This document shows, one piece after another, positions 1-6,695 of a DNA stretch of 7,205 nt. The stretch lies in contig JALZVI010000350.1 in NCBI GenBank assembly GCA_023301015.1, positions 1 to 7,205 on the forward strand, written 5' to 3'. Below the pieces are notes generated by a model. It did not search any database. It was not told where the DNA came from and worked only from the letters and a program-made list of their open reading frames with translations. Every line of letters starts with the position of its first letter. Position 1 is the stretch's first letter. The stretch comes from Rickettsiales bacterium (GTDB lineage Bacteria; Pseudomonadota; Alphaproteobacteria; Rickettsiales; 21-14-0-20-44-7). The position numbers were made by a program, and so were the translations under genes.

Positions 1-102
1 GATTTAAAAACGGATGAAATAGATAGTATTTCGAAATATATGTTAGATGAGCCTAGGATATGTAAAGAATATGATGGAGGGAAAAAGGTCGAATGGGACT
101 AA
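1..102 (+). CDS. 3' end of an unrecognised gene (partial)
   Basis: An open frame enters from the left edge and runs 33 codons to a TAA at 100-102. The visible tail is hydrophilic and charged (many Asp, Glu and Lys), with one Cys and no membrane segment, and ends in VEWD. The codons are AT-rich like those of the polymerase gene, which supports real coding. The stop is followed after one base by an ATG at 104, in the context ACTAAAATG. Too little is visible to name a family; it could also be a chance open frame at the edge. Confidence 0.6.
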   Translation, partial: DLKTDEIDSISKYMLDEPRICKEYDGGKKVEWD

Positions 103-103
103 A

Positions 104-145
104 ATGAATTATTTTGATTTGCATAAAAAATATACACTACTATAG
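104..145 (+). other. 13-codon upstream ORF or displaced true start
   Basis: An ATG at 104 opens 13 codons and ends at TAG 143-145. Its context, ACTAAAATG, is identical over nine bases to the start of the polymerase gene (741-749). The frame differs from that of the signal-peptide gene that follows, but both cross a run of six A at 125-130. Losing one A would join this start to the downstream frame and add 24 residues before the Met at 162. It may be a short upstream ORF, or the true start hidden by a homopolymer indel. Confidence 0.35.
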
Positions 146-161
146 TCACTACTTATTGAAA

Positions 162-668
162 ATGTATAAACTACTGTTGCTATTTTTCACGTGTCTCGTA
201 ACGAGTAACTCGTTTCTATTTCCGATTATTGGAGATATTGGTGAAAATTACAAGATGCACGCTGTTCCACGCAGTATTGCTTACAAGTATATTAAAAATA
301 TGGAGATAGAGTCTATAAGGAAAAACGACCCAGACTTTATAGTAGACGAACTACATAGAGCTAGAGAAATTTGTAGGGATTCTAAATATTGCAATACTAT
401 GGTCACATTTGTAAATGAAAATGGTAATAGGGAACCCGATTTTGTTATATTGTATAGGATGTCGGAAGGATTTTCTAATACTGTGTATACTATTGATTCT
501 ATGCTTATAAATAAGGATAAAGAGGATGTTATACCTATCAACGTTGTCTACGATGTTATTTCAGATTTCTGTTATACGCATAGGGGATATTTACAAGTAC
601 ATCCACTAAAAACATGGGCTGGTGGGAGATACATGAACAGTATCATTCTTGAGAACAGTATACTTTAA
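162..668 (+). CDS. Small signal-peptide protein, unknown function
   Basis: Encodes 168 residues that I do not recognise. The N-terminus has a basic start (MYK), a Leu/Phe-rich core over residues 4-13 and small polar residues around 14-17, a typical signal peptide or short membrane anchor. The rest is soluble-looking and mixed alpha/beta, with Cys at 71, 77 and 137; Cys71 and Cys77 lie in a short acidic/basic stretch followed by a hydrophobic strand. Cysteines after a signal peptide fit a disulfide-bonded secreted, ER-lumenal or virion-envelope protein, but this is inference. The start is taken at ATG 162 because the open frame upstream has only a TTG (114). The gene lies 59 bases after the preceding stop and 78 before the polymerase start, on the same strand. 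A resemblance of the Cys region to PAN/apple-type domains was considered but is too weak to claim. Confidence 0.7.
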   Translation: MYKLLLLFFTCLVTSNSFLFPIIGDIGENYKMHAVPRSIAYKYIKNMEIESIRKNDPDFIVDELHRAREICRDSKYCNTMVTFVNENGNREPDFVILYRMSEGFSNTVYTIDSMLINKDKEDVIPINVVYDVISDFCYTHRGYLQVHPLKTWAGGRYMNSIILENSIL

Positions 669-746
669 TATACTAAAAAACAAATCAAAATATTTTGTAA
701 AAAACTTATACCCACCCAGACACAATAATTATTTCAAGCAACTAAA
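669..746 (+). promoter_or_regulatory. AT-rich spacer upstream of DNA polymerase
   Basis: This 78-base gap holds a perfect 12-base palindrome, CAAAATATTTTG (686-697), containing AAATATTT, an octamer reported as a promoter motif in Marseilleviridae. It lies 49 bases before the polymerase ATG. A-rich runs flank it. The bases before the start are ACTAAA. The motif match may be chance in AT-rich DNA, so the promoter call is inference from position. Confidence 0.35.
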
Positions 747-3700
747 ATGGATTTCTACTTGCACGACATACGCGCTAACAACTATGGATCTGGAGACTTT
801 CCTGATAAGACATCTATTCAAATATTCGGTGCTGATTCTAAAGGGGATCCTGTATTCGTCGAGGTGAACAAGTTTCACCCGTGGATGTATCTAGAGCTAC
901 CTTCTACAATGGACTTCAATTCGTTCAAGGCTGATTCTAAGTCCCAATTCTGGTTTAGGAACGTGAAAAAGTTCGAAAGGGTTAAGCGTAAACGGTTTGT
1001 TGGATTCTCTGACAATAAGCTGTTTACGTATGTTTATGTTTCTTTTTCTGGTACAGTCCCTATGTTCTGTGCAAGGAAAAAACTAAAAGAAATGTATCCC
1101 GCTCTTCGTATTCACGAAGATAAGGTGGATCCTATTCTAAAATTCCTACATTCTACTAGAGTGAGACCATCTAGTTATTTTTCTATTAAGGGATATCAAG
1201 AAGTTATCACTTCCTGTAAAAAAACTCACTGTAAACACGAGTATACTGTGGATGCGGATGGTATAACCCCTGTACTAGAAGACAGATCACCACCACCTAT
1301 GGTTATCTGTGCGTATGATATCGAGTCTTCTGGACTGGATCCTAAAAATGATTACGTTTTCCAGGTCTCTATGTGTTTTTCTAAACTCGGTGAGAATACT
1401 ACTGAAGGTGAACATGCTACTATTGCATGTAAAAAAGGTGTTGTGATTTGTGTAGGTGAAACGGAATCTATAGATGGTACCCCTATATGTAAAGTCGAGA
1501 ATGAAGTGTGTTTACTTAATAAATTCAGGGAAACTCTTATCAAGTCTAACGCTATGATCTTAATGGGTTACAATAATGCTCAATTTGACTCTAGCTTTTT
1601 GTACAAGAGGGCTGTTGATATTTACAATATCAAGGATTTCTGTAAGATTGGATTTATGAAGGAAGAGAGTTGTGAATTGAAAACTAAGATGTTGAGTTCA
1701 TCCGCACTTGGTGCAAATGAATTGAGTCAGATGGTTATTCCTGGTAGGGTTGAGTTCGATGGTCTAATGATACTTAGAAGAACTCAAAAACTTAGTTCGT
1801 ATAAACTGAACTCTGTTTGTGAGCATTTCTTTGGGGGTACTAAGGATGATGTATCGTATATGGACATATTAGATGCCGCCAAAACTAAAGATCCTAAAAA
1901 ACTTGGTAATATTGCTAGGTATTGTTTCCAGGATTCTTGGTTGGTCGTTGTACTGTTTAATAAGATCAAGGAGATCTATAATGGTATGGAGATGGCTAAA
2001 TTGTGTTGTGTACCACTTAGTTTTATTGAAAATCGTGGTCAGCAGATAAAGTGTTTTTCTTTGATCCTTGATAGGGTCTATGGTGAATATGTGTGTAACC
2101 AGATAGATGCTCTAGCTGGGGATGGTAAGGGTTACGCAGGTGCAACTGTTATAGACGCACAGACTGGATTCCATGGGGATGATCCGGTTGTGTGTTTGGA
2201 CTTTGCAAGCCTATACCCATCTATCATGAGATGGAAGAATTTGTGCTATACTACATATGTAGTAGGAGAAGAATATATGGGTATTGAAGGTGTTGATTAT
2301 GAGGAGTTCGAGACATCCCCTGGTAATATAGAAATTTTCGCCCATCGTAAGGGTGAGAAGGCTATTTTGTCTGATTTAGAAGAGACTCTTGGTGCCGAAA
2401 GAAAGGCGACCAAGCGTCTCATGAAGGGTGAGAAGGATCCATTTAAGTATAGTCTGTTGAATTCCAAGCAATTGGCGCAGAAAGTGACTGCTAACTCTTT
2501 GTATGGATTCTGTGGTACGGTCCGTGGCATGCTCCCGCTCGTCGCCATTGCTGCTGCTGTTACCTGTACAGGGAGGGACATGATAAACAAAACGTCGAGT
2601 TACGTTAAGTCATTGGGTGCTACTGTTGTTTATGGGGATACTGATTCAGTTATGTGTAAATTTCCTATAGACGATGCTACTAGAGCCCTAGGTCACAAGG
2701 CTCTTCTGGAAAATGCATACAAAAAGGGTGTTATCGCAGCTGATGGGGCTACTAAGTTATTTGGACATCCAGTTGAACTGGAATACGAGAATATATATTA
2801 CCCATATCTTTCACTGGGCAAGAAGATGTACTCTACACTATGCTACGAGTTTCCGGATAGTGCACCGAAAGCTGTACATAAGGGTATAGTTGTTGTTAGG
2901 AGGGACAATGCCCCTATTGTTAGGGAGTGTGTTGCAGAAGTACTAAGACTACTTATGGATAGGTCTGATACTAAAATGGTAAGGACTTATGTGAGGAGTA
3001 TACTACAAAAAATGGAGGATGGTGATATACCAGCTGAGAATCTTGTCATTTCTAAGGAACTTAAAAAACTCCCATGGGAATATGCTACACAAGGTCCTCA
3101 CTCTATGTTGGCTGGTAAGATGTACGATAGGGCTAATAAGCAATCATTGTTCAGAGAAGTGGTTAAGCCACTTATGGAGGGGTCTAGGTATGATGATACT
3201 GTATTGTGCAAGATGTACTATGATATGGAGAAGGCTAGGAAGTTTCTTTCGTTTGGGGAAAAGGATGATATTGAGATGAGTGTGTTTATTTCTAATATTA
3301 GAAAGGGGAAGTACAAGGCTAAGTACGGACAGACAGAGTGGTACTCTGAATGTAAGAATAGTATTATAAGTGGGTGTAAGGATAGTCTAAAATTGGTATG
3401 TGCAGGAATTAAAAATGGCAACGATGTGGAAAAGTATTATAAGGATTTTGGGAGGTATGATGAAATCTACTGGGAGCCTCCTAGGCTCGGTAACAGGATA
3501 CAATATGTCATAGTAAGGGGGAAGGGGGATATGAATGAGAGATCCGAGGATCCTAGGATGGTTGGTAAACGAGTAAAAATAGACGTTGAGTATTATATTT
3601 CAAATCAGTTGAAGAATCCATTGGTAAACATCCTCAAACATGTGATGGATGATCCGGATTCTATATTTGATGAATTTATACGGAGGGCTAGAAATGTTAA

Positions 3701-3749
3701 CATGGGGAGGGTAGAAATAACCAGTTTCTTTAAGAGGCAGAAGGTTTAA
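747..3749 (+). CDS. polB: DNA polymerase family B, replicative (delta-like)
   Basis: Encodes a complete 1000-residue replicative DNA polymerase, a usual length for large eukaryotic DNA viruses. The 3'-5' proofreading exonuclease is intact: Exo I YDIESSG with Asp191/Glu193, Exo II YNNAQFD with Asp281, and Exo III Tyr392-x3-Asp396. The polymerase palm has motif A DFASLYPS (Asp485), motif B KVTANSLYG (579-587), motif C YGDTDS (Asp631, Asp633), and a KKMY primer/DNA-contact motif at 692-695. No intein interrupts motifs A to C, a common insertion site in viral polymerases. There is no C-terminal cysteine-rich metal-binding region as in cellular Pol delta. The protein ends RVEITSFF (988-995), close to a PCNA-interacting box but with Arg for the first Gln. 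The ATG at 747 is the first Met of the frame and its context matches the ATG at 104. It would copy the viral genome with a sliding clamp. Eukaryotic-virus origin is clear; family placement is not. Confidence 0.97.
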   Translation: MDFYLHDIRANNYGSGDFPDKTSIQIFGADSKGDPVFVEVNKFHPWMYLELPSTMDFNSFKADSKSQFWFRNVKKFERVKRKRFVGFSDNKLFTYVYVSFSGTVPMFCARKKLKEMYPALRIHEDKVDPILKFLHSTRVRPSSYFSIKGYQEVITSCKKTHCKHEYTVDADGITPVLEDRSPPPMVICAYDIESSGLDPKNDYVFQVSMCFSKLGENTTEGEHATIACKKGVVICVGETESIDGTPICKVENEVCLLNKFRETLIKSNAMILMGYNNAQFDSSFLYKRAVDIYNIKDFCKIGFMKEESCELKTKMLSSSALGANELSQMVIPGRVEFDGLMILRRTQKLSSYKLNSVCEHFFGGTKDDVSYMDILDAAKTKDPKKLGNIARYCFQDSWLVVVLFNKIKEIYNGMEMAKLCCVPLSFIENRGQQIKCFSLILDRVYGEYVCNQIDALAGDGKGYAGATVIDAQTGFHGDDPVVCLDFASLYPSIMRWKNLCYTTYVVGEEYMGIEGVDYEEFETSPGNIEIFAHRKGEKAILSDLEETLGAERKATKRLMKGEKDPFKYSLLNSKQLAQKVTANSLYGFCGTVRGMLPLVAIAAAVTCTGRDMINKTSSYVKSLGATVVYGDTDSVMCKFPIDDATRALGHKALLENAYKKGVIAADGATKLFGHPVELEYENIYYPYLSLGKKMYSTLCYEFPDSAPKAVHKGIVVVRRDNAPIVRECVAEVLRLLMDRSDTKMVRTYVRSILQKMEDGDIPAENLVISKELKKLPWEYATQGPHSMLAGKMYDRANKQSLFREVVKPLMEGSRYDDTVLCKMYYDMEKARKFLSFGEKDDIEMSVFISNIRKGKYKAKYGQTEWYSECKNSIISGCKDSLKLVCAGIKNGNDVEKYYKDFGRYDEIYWEPPRLGNRIQYVIVRGKGDMNERSEDPRMVGKRVKIDVEYYISNQLKNPLVNILKHVMDDPDSIFDEFIRRARNVNMGRVEITSFFKRQKV

Positions 3750-4189
3750 AGTTATACTTATCTTATATGAATGATGACGGCGATAAAAATGGGCTCCATA
3801 AGTTCCATAGCAGCAGCTGAAGAGGTCTTGGTCGGTCTTGAATGAAGAGGTGGTGTAGAATAACTCGGGTTATATAAGGGTCTAGCCTCTAATATGAAAA
3901 TTTCTTAACATACACCATCGGTGACTCTACGCAGATTGATGACATGACTGGCGCAATGTGCCAAGTAAGCCACACCAAAAATCCCGCAGAATGAGCACAT
4001 ACCACCGAACCGTCAACATCAAAGTTATCTGGGCAGGTTCCGACAAAATGACTGTCCTAAACATGTATTCTCGGACTCCACATCCCGGTTGATGTTATAG
4101 ACGATCCTTATGTACCATAGTGTACAAAAATTACGCATGATTGATCTCCGAATCTGACTTGTTTACTGACCCCATTTAGAGTATTTAAT
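3750..4189 (+). pseudogene. Gene-less 440 bases with frame-hopping coding-like fragments
   Basis: No intact gene is seen. On the + strand there are successive open fragments: 3771-3842, with MGSISS from ATG 3789 (a G2/S6 myristoylation-type start); 3893-3991; 3943-4089 in another frame; 4061-4117; 4101-4154; and 4145 onward, which continues in frame into the membrane-protein gene at 4229. Each is 18-49 codons and reads as protein-like, and adjacent fragments overlap or nearly abut except between the first two (3843-3892), where no frame is continuously open. Together they could be the 5' half of one gene broken by about five frameshifts, or a gene with very short introns, or sequencing error. 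Base composition differs from the polymerase: 3961-4020 has 22 C against 8 G on the + strand. The short fragments could also be chance, leaving this as regulatory or non-coding DNA. Confidence 0.35.
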
Positions 4190-4228
4190 GTGAACACTAA
4201 ACAACAATATGGGGTACCAAGAGAGAAT

Positions 4229-4612
4229 ATGGTAATCGAGAAAGTATTTAAAAATGTTTTATATTTCGCAACTTTCCCGATGAGGGTTTTATATTTCCAT
4301 GGCCCAAGATTAGGTGGGTATGGATTCCAGGAAGGTGTTAGTAGTGAAAGTGTCTGTGAAAAATATACATCGGTAAGGAGTGATTTTTGGAAAGGATCTG
4401 ATGAGGCTATTACGGAATGCGCTGTAATTATGGAAAGGAAATTCAACGCTTTTCTAGTCGGATCGGTAGCATTGTTTGTTATCGGAATGTTTTTACAGTA
4501 TTTAAATATTATGTCAACTAGGTACGCTATTTATCCTATAGTGAAAAGGGTTGACAATAAAGTAGATGACATATCAAAATTGATCAAAACAAAAACTAAT
4601 TTTCAGAATTAA
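4229..4612 (+). CDS. Single-pass membrane protein, unknown function
   Basis: Encodes 127 residues from the ATG at 4229. A strong membrane segment covers about residues 73-95 (core FLVGSVALFVIGMFL), followed by a roughly 30-residue basic, polar tail with many Lys, typical of a tail inside the cytosol or virion. The N-terminal part has an aromatic, hydrophobic stretch (about 7-24), a Gly-rich turn (LGGYG) and two Cys (43, 64). The frame is open further upstream to 4145, and the residues there look coding; a GTG at 4190 would give 140 residues. The true N-terminus may therefore lie in the fragmented region to the left, making this the intact 3' half of a longer gene. A myristoylated start with a C-terminal membrane anchor would resemble in layout the poxvirus L1/F9 and asfarvirus E248R entry proteins, but no family motif confirms this. 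Confidence 0.6.
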   Translation: MVIEKVFKNVLYFATFPMRVLYFHGPRLGGYGFQEGVSSESVCEKYTSVRSDFWKGSDEAITECAVIMERKFNAFLVGSVALFVIGMFLQYLNIMSTRYAIYPIVKRVDNKVDDISKLIKTKTNFQN

Positions 4613-4745
4613 AAAAATTAAAAAAAAATATAGCCCAATGCAATATTCTCACCTAATATTATAACATATTATTTTTTTGGTGATATATACGCATGATTAT
4701 CGGGCTCCGATTTGGAAATTATATAATGATATTTATTATACAAAC
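4613..4745 (+). promoter_or_regulatory. AT-rich spacer with nested inverted repeats
   Basis: The spacer begins with two long A runs just after the stop. It then holds four nested pairs of complementary arms around one centre: GCCC 4633-4636 with GGGC 4702-4705, ATGC 4638-4641 with GCAT 4691-4694, TCACC 4649-4653 with GGTGA 4679-4683, and TAATAT 4654-4659 with ATATTA 4666-4671. Such a structure could end or process the upstream transcript, or act in the promoter of the lectin gene. The arms are short and AT-rich, so the structure is tentative. Confidence 0.4.
4734..4742 (+). promoter_or_regulatory. TATTATACA motif before the LamG gene
   Basis: TATTATACA ends 3 bases before the ATG of the lectin gene. 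The same nine bases occur before the GH17-like gene on the other strand, 7 bases from its ATG. Position next to the start codon is typical of late promoters in several large DNA viruses. Only two copies are visible here, and no such copy precedes the polymerase. Confidence 0.4.
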
Positions 4746-5900
4746 ATGTCAGTTGTACTGCGTTATGCATTTAATGGGGACACCGCCGACCTAGGCGTTG
4801 ATTCGTCAGAGTCCTCTCTGAACATGTCGAGTGTGAATGTTACTTCTTCCACAGACCCAACTTACAGTGGTGTGGCATCTTTTAATGGAACTTCGTACTT
4901 AGATCTTATATCATCAAGCGTACCATCTACTACTTATGGGTCCAATAGTAGAACATTTTCAGTATGGGTTAACCCCACATCCGCGTCTGGAATATTGTTT
5001 TCTATAGGAGATGAAACACTATCTGGTAGCCTATTTAGAGTATCTCTGAATGCTTCTAGACAGGTGTTAATAGAATATTCTACTTTGACTGATTCTGTGA
5101 GTTCAACTACTCTCACTCTAGGGTCTTGGTCTCATGTACTTGTTATGTATACCGGTACCAATGTAATGTGTTATATAAATGGTTCGTCTGTTTTCGATGA
5201 CTCGAGGGTCATAGATACAGTAAACACAACACTAAGCATCGGGAGGGATTCTCAGCAAGGTGTTACTGATGCATTTGTTGGATTTATGAGTGATTTCATA
5301 TTATATGACCACACATTAGACACTGGTGATATTTCAGACATATATTCATACGGACCAAATGAGTTACTAAACTTAGATTCTACAGACTTAGTTGTATTCG
5401 CTGAAGATGGTATACAGGGCGAGGTCATAGCCAACCAAGGCGTGGTTGCTGTTGGTGATGTTACTACCAGAGGTCTTACGCTTATATCGGAAAAGGAATC
5501 AACTGGTGATACATCTGTAGAATCATTTTCATATCTTTATGATGATTCTACATCTGAAAGAGTGTGTGTTTCGAAAAGATTAAATGTTATTGATGAGGAT
5601 TCTACTTATTGTACATCATCTGTACAACTTAGTAACAAGGATTCTGTTGGTGCAAAAACACTAGAGACTTGTCTTCAGTATAATGGGGAATCTGTAAATA
5701 TAAAGAGTATATCCAGTACCGGTGATGAAGTCACATCTACAGTTAACTTTGATGGTTTATCATTTGATTCTGACGAAGCATCTATAACACTAGGTTCATT
5801 ATCTGAGTTTAGAATTAAATATGACGATGTAACTGATACTTTACAGATTCAATCTCTTTCTGGTGGATCGTATGTAACAAAGGTGGAATATGGTAGATAA
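4746..5900 (+). CDS. LamG/concanavalin-like lectin with C-terminal module
   Basis: Encodes 384 residues. Residues 1 to about 203 form a laminin-G/concanavalin A-like jellyroll of the LamG_3 type: the start VLRYAFNGD, then FNGTSYLDL, FSVWVNP, GSWSHVLVMY, CYINGSSV, SIGRD and the closing strand GFMSDFILYDHTL. Such domains bind sugars or mediate protein contacts. A Ser/Thr/Asp-rich region follows, with Cys at 274, 289 and 309. The last 32 residues (SEFRI...YVTKVEYG) match the end of the protein encoded at 6696-7205. There is no signal peptide, so it probably acts as a virion-surface or fibre component rather than a classically secreted protein. Six N-x-S/T sequons lie in the lectin part (26, 31, 47, 102, 145, 160). 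The ATG at 4746 is chosen because the open frame upstream has only a TTG (4677), and the LamG fold begins right at this Met. The stop abuts the stop of the opposing gene. Confidence 0.85.
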   Translation: MSVVLRYAFNGDTADLGVDSSESSLNMSSVNVTSSTDPTYSGVASFNGTSYLDLISSSVPSTTYGSNSRTFSVWVNPTSASGILFSIGDETLSGSLFRVSLNASRQVLIEYSTLTDSVSSTTLTLGSWSHVLVMYTGTNVMCYINGSSVFDDSRVIDTVNTTLSIGRDSQQGVTDAFVGFMSDFILYDHTLDTGDISDIYSYGPNELLNLDSTDLVVFAEDGIQGEVIANQGVVAVGDVTTRGLTLISEKESTGDTSVESFSYLYDDSTSERVCVSKRLNVIDEDSTYCTSSVQLSNKDSVGAKTLETCLQYNGESVNIKSISSTGDEVTSTVNFDGLSFDSDEASITLGSLSEFRIKYDDVTDTLQIQSLSGGSYVTKVEYGR

Positions 5901-6662
5901 TTATTGATTTTTGTGTGCATCAATGATGTCATATAAATTTGACAATAGAACCTCTTTAGGACCTGGGTTTTGGGGGGTCCCTCTTTTCCTTATAACTGAT
6001 ATATATTTCATGTAATCTACTATATCCCTGGAATTACCCGACCACGATGTATCGGTAACTACCAACTTAATCGTTTTACATCCTCTGACGTCTAAACTTT
6101 TTATAAATGACACGACATTATCATATATCTCAGAAAATGATTCAAATTTAGCATCTTCGCCAAGTATTTTCTGTGGGTGGATGTTTACACATATAAACGA
6201 CCTGGCTTTAGTAGAAAATGTCACCAATTCTCGTAGGAATTCTTTATTGTCTTCATTTACTATTGATGCGTCTATGGGAACTACCACCTTTTTAAATGGT
6301 ATTTTGTTTCTCATAACAGATGATAGTATACGATTCAAGAATTTAAATGCATTATCTACCTTGTAGAAATCCCCGTCGCCAATTGTTATGAATAGTTTTG
6401 TCCCTTCTGGGAGTCTCTTCATTAGAGGTTTTACCCTACTGGCTACCCATAGCCTGTCAGGTTCATCACTACATGCCTCTTCTTTTGTCATATTAATGTA
6501 TATCTTATGGAATTCCCTACCCCTTGCTACAGGTAGGATATTGGTCCAGTCAGAGTTGTCGAAACTTAGTGATGATATTAAACCCAAACCAGTCTTTACC
6601 ATCTTTCTCATTTCAACTAATTCATCAATTTTACAATCATCTTTCTTGTTGGGAATGTTCAT
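5901..6662 (-). CDS. Divergent GH17 (beta-1,3-glucanase) fold, probably inactive
   Basis: Encodes 253 residues that follow the order of conserved blocks in glycoside hydrolase family 17, the plant and fungal beta-1,3-glucanases: YINMTKEEA (55-63; family V.N..LA), WVASRVKPL (72-80; family WV..NV.PY), FITIGDGD (91-98; family AAGNEV), VVPIDASIV (127-135; family ST..D..V), CVNIHPQ (158-164; family NVYPYF), an Ile/Tyr-rich helix (178-190), VVTDTSWSG (201-209; family VVSESGWPS), RGTPQNPG (227-234) and LSNLYD (240-245; family Y.FA.FDE). The general-acid Glu of GNE is replaced (GDG), and the nucleophile Glu of SESGWP is Asp204. The protein is also shorter than the roughly 310-residue enzymes, lacking the first strand, and has no signal peptide. 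This suggests a beta-glucan-binding pseudoenzyme, or a weak or altered hydrolase. It is co-oriented with the gene to its right, 33 bases away, and faces the lectin gene. Family reading is by eye. Confidence 0.7.
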   Translation of the reverse strand: MNIPNKKDDCKIDELVEMRKMVKTGLGLISSLSFDNSDWTNILPVARGREFHKIYINMTKEEACSDEPDRLWVASRVKPLMKRLPEGTKLFITIGDGDFYKVDNAFKFLNRILSSVMRNKIPFKKVVVPIDASIVNEDNKEFLRELVTFSTKARSFICVNIHPQKILGEDAKFESFSEIYDNVVSFIKSLDVRGCKTIKLVVTDTSWSGNSRDIVDYMKYISVIRKRGTPQNPGPKEVLLSNLYDIIDAHKNQ

Positions 6663-6669
6663 TTTCCTC

Positions 6670-6678
6670 TGTATAATA
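6670..6678 (-). promoter_or_regulatory. TATTATACA motif before the GH17-like gene
   Basis: On the minus strand TATTATACA lies 7 bases before the ATG at 6662, within the 33-base gap to the upstream gene. It is identical to the motif before the lectin gene. The gap is otherwise AT-rich with a purine run (GAGGAAA) directly before the start. This suggests the gene has its own promoter although it directly follows a co-oriented gene. Confidence 0.4.
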
Positions 6679-6695
6679 TAACATTTACATTATTT

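Noticed and set aside
649..867. 72-codon ORF overlapping the 5' end of the polymerase
   Set aside because: It lies mostly inside the polymerase gene in another frame and its product looks like a shadow translation.
2199..2648. Possible intein between polymerase motifs A and C
   Set aside because: Motifs A, B and C are contiguous with normal spacing and there is no inserted domain.
3905..4000. Minus-strand 31-codon ORF with a CxxC and later His/Cys residues, and other minus-strand open stretches nearby
   Set aside because: Very short, no recognisable family, and the + strand gives an equally or more coherent reading that leads into an intact gene. The Cys/His spacing alone is not evidence of a metal site.
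3750..4189. tRNA, CRISPR array or tandem repeat in the gene-less stretch
   Set aside because: No cloverleaf with a proper T-loop, no repeated units; only a nine-base direct repeat (TGAAGAGGT at 3818 and 3843), too short to support a repeat feature.
4677..4745. N-terminal extension of the lectin gene from a TTG
   Set aside because: TTG is an unlikely start in a eukaryotic virus, the extra residues do not belong to the LamG fold, and the TATTATACA motif lies inside this stretch just before ATG 4746.
6181..6681. Plus-strand ORFs opposite the GH17-like gene
   Set aside because: They are antisense shadows; the minus strand gives the family-like protein across the whole interval.
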